This document shows, one piece after another, positions 5,247-8,340 of a DNA stretch of 8,340 nt. Every line of letters starts with the position of its first letter. Position 1 is the stretch's first letter. A program made the translations under genes and the position numbers. Location of the stretch: assembly GCA_035690065.1 (NCBI GenBank), contig DASSKW010000108.1:1-8340 (forward strand). The letters are read 5' to 3'. A model generated the notes under the pieces. The model worked only from the letters and a program-made list of their open reading frames with translations. It did no database searches and was not told the origin of the DNA. Source of the DNA: DASSKW01 sp035690065. GTDB taxonomy: Bacteria > Pseudomonadota > Gammaproteobacteria > Natronospirales > REEB76.

Positions 5247-7229
5247 TCAGGTGCCGCGTAGCAGGCGTTCCTCGCTGTATTCCAGATCTTCCGGCGTGCC
5301 CCACAGCACTACCACGTCGCCTTCCTTGAGCTGTGTATCCGCTGCAGGTTGCCGGCCGACCACGCCTTCGCGGCGCAACGCAGTCACCACCACGCCGGCA
5401 TCTTTCAGGTTGAGTTCGCCGATCCGGTGATCGATGGCGAACGCGCCCTTGTCGAGCGTCACCGTATAGAGTTGCTCGCGGAACGCATGCGACGGATTGA
5501 TCGGCAAGGCATCCTGGCCACGGAACACGCTGCGCAGCAGGCTGTAACGATGGCTGCGCACTTCCTGGACCTTGCGCAGGATCTTGCTCATCGGCATCCC
5601 TAATATATGCAGCAGATGCGAGGCCACCATGAGACTCGATTCCATGGTCTCGGGGATGACCTCGGTGGCCCCTGCTTCCATCAGCTTGTCCAGATCGGTG
5701 TCGTCGCGGGTGCGCACCAGTACCGGGATGTCCGGCCGGATCTTCTTCACGTGCTGCAATATCTTCAACGCCGTAGGCACCTGGAAATAACTGATGACCA
5801 CGGCGCGCGCTTGTTCGATACCGGCCGCCTTGAGAATATCGGGGTTGGTACCGTCGCCGTAGTACACCGGATCGCCGGCTTCACGCGCGCGTTTCACGCG
5901 CACCGGATCCAGATCCAGCGCGACGAACGCGAAATCCTCCTGTTCCAGGAAGCGCGCCACGTTCTGGCCGACACGACCGTAACCGACGATCAGCACATGA
6001 TCCTGGTTGTGTATCTGATGTTCGCCGATGTCGTGTTGCAGGCGGTCGCGTTCATCCGCTTCGCTGGCGGGAAAGATGCGCGCCGCGAGCACCCGGTTGG
6101 CGCGAATCAGTAACGGACTGATAATCATGCTCACCACGATCACGGCGAGGCCGAACTCCGCGAGCGGCGCGCGGATCACCTCTGCGGACAAGCCCAGTGC
6201 CAGCAACGCGAATCCAAACTCGCCACCCTGCGCCAGCACCAGGCCGGTACGCAACGAAGCTGCACGATCCGCGCCCAACACATGGCTCAACAGCGTAATC
6301 AACACGGTCTTGAAGACCAGCAACAAGGTGACTGCGATCAGCAACAGCCACCAGTGCCGCAACACGGTGTGCGGATTGAGCAGCATGCCGACGGTGATGA
6401 AAAACAAACCCAGCAGGATGTCGCGGAACGGACGGATGTCCGCTTCCACCTGGTGCCGGTACTCGGTCTCGGCCAGCATCATGCCGGCGAGGAATGCGCC
6501 CAAGGCGAGCGACAAGCCCATCTCGGCGGTGCTCCAGGCCGCCACCAGCGTCACCAGCAAGGCCGCGATGGTGAACAGTTCGGCACTGCGCGCGCTGGCG
6601 ATCTGATGGAACGCCGGACGCAACACCCAGCGACCAAACGCGAGGATCACCACGAATACCAGCAGACCCTTGAAGAATGCCCAGGCCATGTCGCCGGCGA
6701 TGGCAGTACCGGTACCGTGAGTCAGCGCCGGGATCAGGATCAGGAAAGGGATGACCGCGAGGTCCTGGAACAGCAACACTGCGACGGCGAGGCGTCCATG
6801 TTGCAGACCGAGTTCGGTCTGTTCGGAAAGTTGTTTGACCACGATCGCCGTCGAAGACATGGCGAACGCGCCCCCGAGCACGATGGCGACCGGGATGCGC
6901 GCACCGAACAATGAGGCTGCGATTGCAGTACCGAGCGTGGTGAACAGGACCTGTGCGCCGCCCAGTACGAACACCGCCTTGCGCATCACGATCAGGCGCG
7001 GTAACGAGAACTCGAGCCCCAGGGTGAACAGCAGGAACACCACCCCGAATTCGGCCAGATCCCGGGTGTCGCTGCTGTCGGCGATCCAGCCCAGCAGATG
7101 CGGGCCTACCAGCAGGCCGGTGAAGAGATAGGCGAGTACTGACGGCAGGCGCAAGCGCCGCAACGTCGCCACCACGATCACCGCGACAGCGAGCAGGATC
7201 AGTATGGAGCGCAGCGTATTGTGTTCCAT
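5247..7229 (-). CDS. CPA2 family monovalent cation:proton antiporter with TrkA-N and TrkA-C domains (Kef-type)
   Basis: Predicted 660-residue inner-membrane antiporter, likely exchanging K+ or Na+ for protons. Residues 5-385 are a Na+/H+ exchanger domain with about 12 hydrophobic helices. It includes GHR-like LLVGPHLLG (39-47), FTLGLEFS (68-75) and FQDLAVIP (154-161), whose Gln-Asp pair (155-156) belongs to the CPA2 transport core, and AQGGEFGF (333-340). A linker leads to a TrkA-N (RCK) domain at 410-540 with the dinucleotide loop GYGRVG (416-421), acidic D439/D441 after the second strand, and GDGTN (458-462). A TrkA-C domain fills about 575-655. KefB/KefC of E. coli lack TrkA-C, so this is the longer Kef-like subgroup; glutathione gating is not assured. 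I prefer the ATG at 7229 over an upstream TTG (7238). No KefF/KefG-type quinone reductase is adjacent. Confidence 0.93.
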   Translation of the reverse strand: MEHNTLRSILILLAVAVIVVATLRRLRLPSVLAYLFTGLLVGPHLLGWIADSSDTRDLAEFGVVFLLFTLGLEFSLPRLIVMRKAVFVLGGAQVLFTTLGTAIAASLFGARIPVAIVLGGAFAMSSTAIVVKQLSEQTELGLQHGRLAVAVLLFQDLAVIPFLILIPALTHGTGTAIAGDMAWAFFKGLLVFVVILAFGRWVLRPAFHQIASARSAELFTIAALLVTLVAAWSTAEMGLSLALGAFLAGMMLAETEYRHQVEADIRPFRDILLGLFFITVGMLLNPHTVLRHWWLLLIAVTLLLVFKTVLITLLSHVLGADRAASLRTGLVLAQGGEFGFALLALGLSAEVIRAPLAEFGLAVIVVSMIISPLLIRANRVLAARIFPASEADERDRLQHDIGEHQIHNQDHVLIVGYGRVGQNVARFLEQEDFAFVALDLDPVRVKRAREAGDPVYYGDGTNPDILKAAGIEQARAVVISYFQVPTALKILQHVKKIRPDIPVLVRTRDDTDLDKLMEAGATEVIPETMESSLMVASHLLHILGMPMSKILRKVQEVRSHRYSLLRSVFRGQDALPINPSHAFREQLYTVTLDKGAFAIDHRIGELNLKDAGVVVTALRREGVVGRQPAADTQLKEGDVVVLWGTPEDLEYSEERLLRGT

Positions 7230-7262
7230 GCCACCCAAAACCCGTCAAAGTCCCCGTGCTGC

Positions 7263-7271
7263 ATCATAGCA
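7263..7271 (-). promoter_or_regulatory. Candidate extended -10 promoter for the antiporter gene
   Basis: On the minus strand the sequence reads TGCTATGAT: a TGn extension plus TATGAT, five of six matches to the sigma70 -10 box. It lies 33 bases upstream of the ATG at 7229, giving a short predicted leader of about 25-28 nt. No good -35 is found 17 bp upstream, which is tolerated by extended -10 promoters. Confidence 0.4.
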
Positions 7272-7292
7272 TCGAAGGCCTTGGGCGCCGGT

Positions 7293-7322
7293 TTGTATCC
7301 GGGCATGGCCGCAGTCTATGCT
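7293..7322 (+). promoter_or_regulatory. Weak sigma70-like promoter candidate for the BsuPI-domain gene
   Basis: TTGTAT (7293-7298) and TATGCT (7317-7322) are spaced by 18 bp and each matches four of six consensus bases. The -10 lies about 57 bases before the ATG at 7379. The assignment is tentative; another promoter in the same divergent gap is possible. Confidence 0.28.
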
Positions 7323-7378
7323 TGGACTCCCGCCCGGTAGCATCCAGCGACCTTTGAATGAAGAATGGGAGACGATAA

Positions 7379-7954
7379 ATGCTGCAGCGCATCTTGCGGA
7401 CCATGGCCATCCTGTTTTGCACCGTGGCAGTGCTGGGTACCAGCCAGTGCCAGAAACAGGACAACCAGACCGATGGCTCGCCGGTATTCGTCACCTCCCT
7501 CAGCCTCGAAGATACCAGCGGCAATGTGCTTAGCACCTTCACCGCTGGTAAGACGGTCGTTCTGAAACTGACGGTCTATAATCGCAGCGATGCCACGCAG
7601 ACACTCTGGTTCAACACCGGCGAGCAATACAATTTCGCGGTGGTTGATCTGGGCACCGCCACCACCGTATGGAATTGGTCGGCGAGCCAGTCGTTCACCG
7701 ATTCGTTCACGTCGCTCACCTTCAAGCCGTATGAGACCCAGACCTTCACCGTGGACTGGGATCAGGCCGACAACACCGGTACGCAACTGGCCACCGGCCA
7801 GTATGAAGTATTCGGTGGCCTCACCATGTACAACACCGGTGGATCGAATTATGCAGAGGACGATACCGATGCGATGGCGCCCGGTACGCCCACTGCGGCA
7901 CAACTGACGCCGACCCAGTATCGTTCGGTATTGAGCCTGTTTACTATCGATTGA
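7379..7954 (+). CDS. Exported BsuPI-domain protein
   Basis: Predicted 191-residue exported protein. The start at 7379 has a clear GGGAG (7367-7371). Residues 1-22 look like a signal peptide; an internal ATG (residue 9) is possible but lacks as good a ribosome site. The region before Cys24 (VLGTSQC) resembles a lipobox but has Gln where Gly/Ala/Ser is normal, so lipidation is doubtful. Residues 40-150 match the BsuPI domain: VLKLTVYNRSD (61-71), then LWFNTGEQYNFAVVD (76-90), a tryptophan pair VWNW (97-100), SFTDSFTSLTFKPYETQTF (105-123) and GQYEVFGGL (140-148). The domain is named after a Bacillus subtilis intracellular proteinase inhibitor, but it occurs widely in secreted proteins where inhibition is unproven. 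An acidic D/E/T/A-rich tail follows. The dehydrogenase gene begins 29 bp downstream, so the pair is probably cotranscribed. Confidence 0.82.
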   Translation: MLQRILRTMAILFCTVAVLGTSQCQKQDNQTDGSPVFVTSLSLEDTSGNVLSTFTAGKTVVLKLTVYNRSDATQTLWFNTGEQYNFAVVDLGTATTVWNWSASQSFTDSFTSLTFKPYETQTFTVDWDQADNTGTQLATGQYEVFGGLTMYNTGGSNYAEDDTDAMAPGTPTAAQLTPTQYRSVLSLFTID

Positions 7955-7983
7955 CAACCCACCATCCGGCGACAGAGGCGAGC

Positions 7984-8340
7984 ATGGAAAGGTTTCTCAA
8001 CTCCATCCTGTTATTGGGATGCATATTCGTATCATCGAATAGCGTCGCGGCCACTTTTCACTGCGCACCTGACAATGGCGGCATCAGCCTGCCGGCAGGA
8101 TTCTGTGCCAGCGTGTTCGCCGATGATCTGGGTACCGCACGACATCTAGTCGTGAACACCAACGGCGATGTGTACGTCGCCTTGCAATCGGAACATGACC
8201 GCGGCGCCATCGCGGCCTTGCGCGATACCGATGGCGATGGTCGTGCCGACATCGTGAAATACTTCGGTGCCGCCCGGGGTACCAGCGGTATCGGTATCCA
8301 CGATGGCTATCTGTATTTCGCCACGCCTACCGAAGTGTTG
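7984..8340 (+). CDS. PQQ-dependent glucose/sorbosone dehydrogenase-like protein, N-terminal fragment (3' end outside the window)
   Basis: The first 119 codons are present and the frame is open to the window edge. The ATG at 7984 has AGAGG at 7974-7978. Residues 1-23 form a signal peptide (ILLLGCIFVSS core, then SVAA), so the protein should be periplasmic. The mature start reads CAPDNGGISLPAGFCASVFA (27-46), followed by ARHLVVNTNGDVYVAL (52-67) and DTDGDGRAD (81-89), then GTSGIGIHDGYLYFATPTEV. This is the first blade region of the six-bladed beta-propeller found in soluble PQQ aldose/sorbosone dehydrogenases, which oxidise sugars or related alcohols in the periplasm. The D-x-D-x-D-G stretch may bind calcium. 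Cofactor and substrate residues lie further downstream and cannot be checked, so a non-enzymatic propeller homologue remains possible. C27 and C41 could form a disulphide. Confidence 0.8.
   Translation, partial: MERFLNSILLLGCIFVSSNSVAATFHCAPDNGGISLPAGFCASVFADDLGTARHLVVNTNGDVYVALQSEHDRGAIAALRDTDGDGRADIVKYFGAARGTSGIGIHDGYLYFATPTEVL

Noticed and set aside
7230..7238. TTG start three codons upstream for the antiporter
   Set aside because: It has no better Shine-Dalgarno than the ATG at 7229, and MEH is a natural N-terminus just before the first membrane helix.
6052..7248. 398-codon minus-strand open frame overlapping the antiporter
   Set aside because: It is a shadow in a second frame of the same strand: very rich in Arg, Gly and His with no recognisable domain, while the main frame is a clear antiporter.
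1..8340. Defence system, prophage, CRISPR array or toxin-antitoxin module
   Set aside because: The Abi/CAAX family name of the protease could suggest phage defence, but its neighbours are purT and yajQ. There are no nucleases, transposases, integrases or regularly spaced direct repeats.

Overview
The window looks like chromosomal DNA of a free-living gammaproteobacterium. It is moderately GC-rich, densely coded and organised in short operons. The clearest clues are a formate-dependent PurT, a YajQ and a YibF-type glutathione S-transferase that all read like proteobacterial orthologues. A REP-type inverted repeat of the 'GCAGGAGCGGCTTCC' class also points this way; I associate that class with Xanthomonadales/Nevskiales-like lineages. 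The genus cannot be fixed from sequence alone. I see no rRNA, tRNA, CRISPR array, insertion sequence, integrase or phage gene.

Left part (1-2480, + strand). The 3' end of a BON-domain gene is followed by two exported, mutually paralogous proteins joined by an ATGA stop/start overlap. Both have a signal peptide and a ladder of short G-[QED]-hydrophobic strand motifs, suggesting a periplasmic or surface beta-structure like the DUF4097-type 'adhesin' fold. A YibF-like glutathione S-transferase follows after a 177-bp gap.

Centre (2481-5159). The GST gene converges on a minus-strand cluster, and an inverted pair of REP-like sequences sits between the two ends. The minus-strand cluster reads purT, then a CPBP (CAAX/Abi) membrane protease, then yajQ, with gaps of 10 and 5 bp, so it is almost certainly cotranscribed. 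PurT makes a purine intermediate, and YajQ is a nucleotide-related binding protein (c-di-GMP in some relatives). The protease has no evident biochemical link to either.

Right part (5247-8340). A 660-residue CPA2 (Kef-type) monovalent cation:proton antiporter with cytoplasmic TrkA-N and TrkA-C domains lies on the minus strand upstream of purT. It diverges from a plus-strand pair: an exported BsuPI-domain protein and the 5' end of a PQQ-dependent glucose/sorbosone dehydrogenase-like protein, which runs off the window. The 149-bp divergent gap holds a plausible extended -10 promoter for the antiporter and a weaker sigma70-like candidate for the BsuPI gene.

Most of the window is ordinary housekeeping sequence. 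The parts worth a second look are the tandem exported paralogues beside the BON gene, the REP pair between convergent genes, the protease embedded in a purT-yajQ operon, and the BsuPI/dehydrogenase pair. I did not find convincing evidence of a wholly new multi-gene system.
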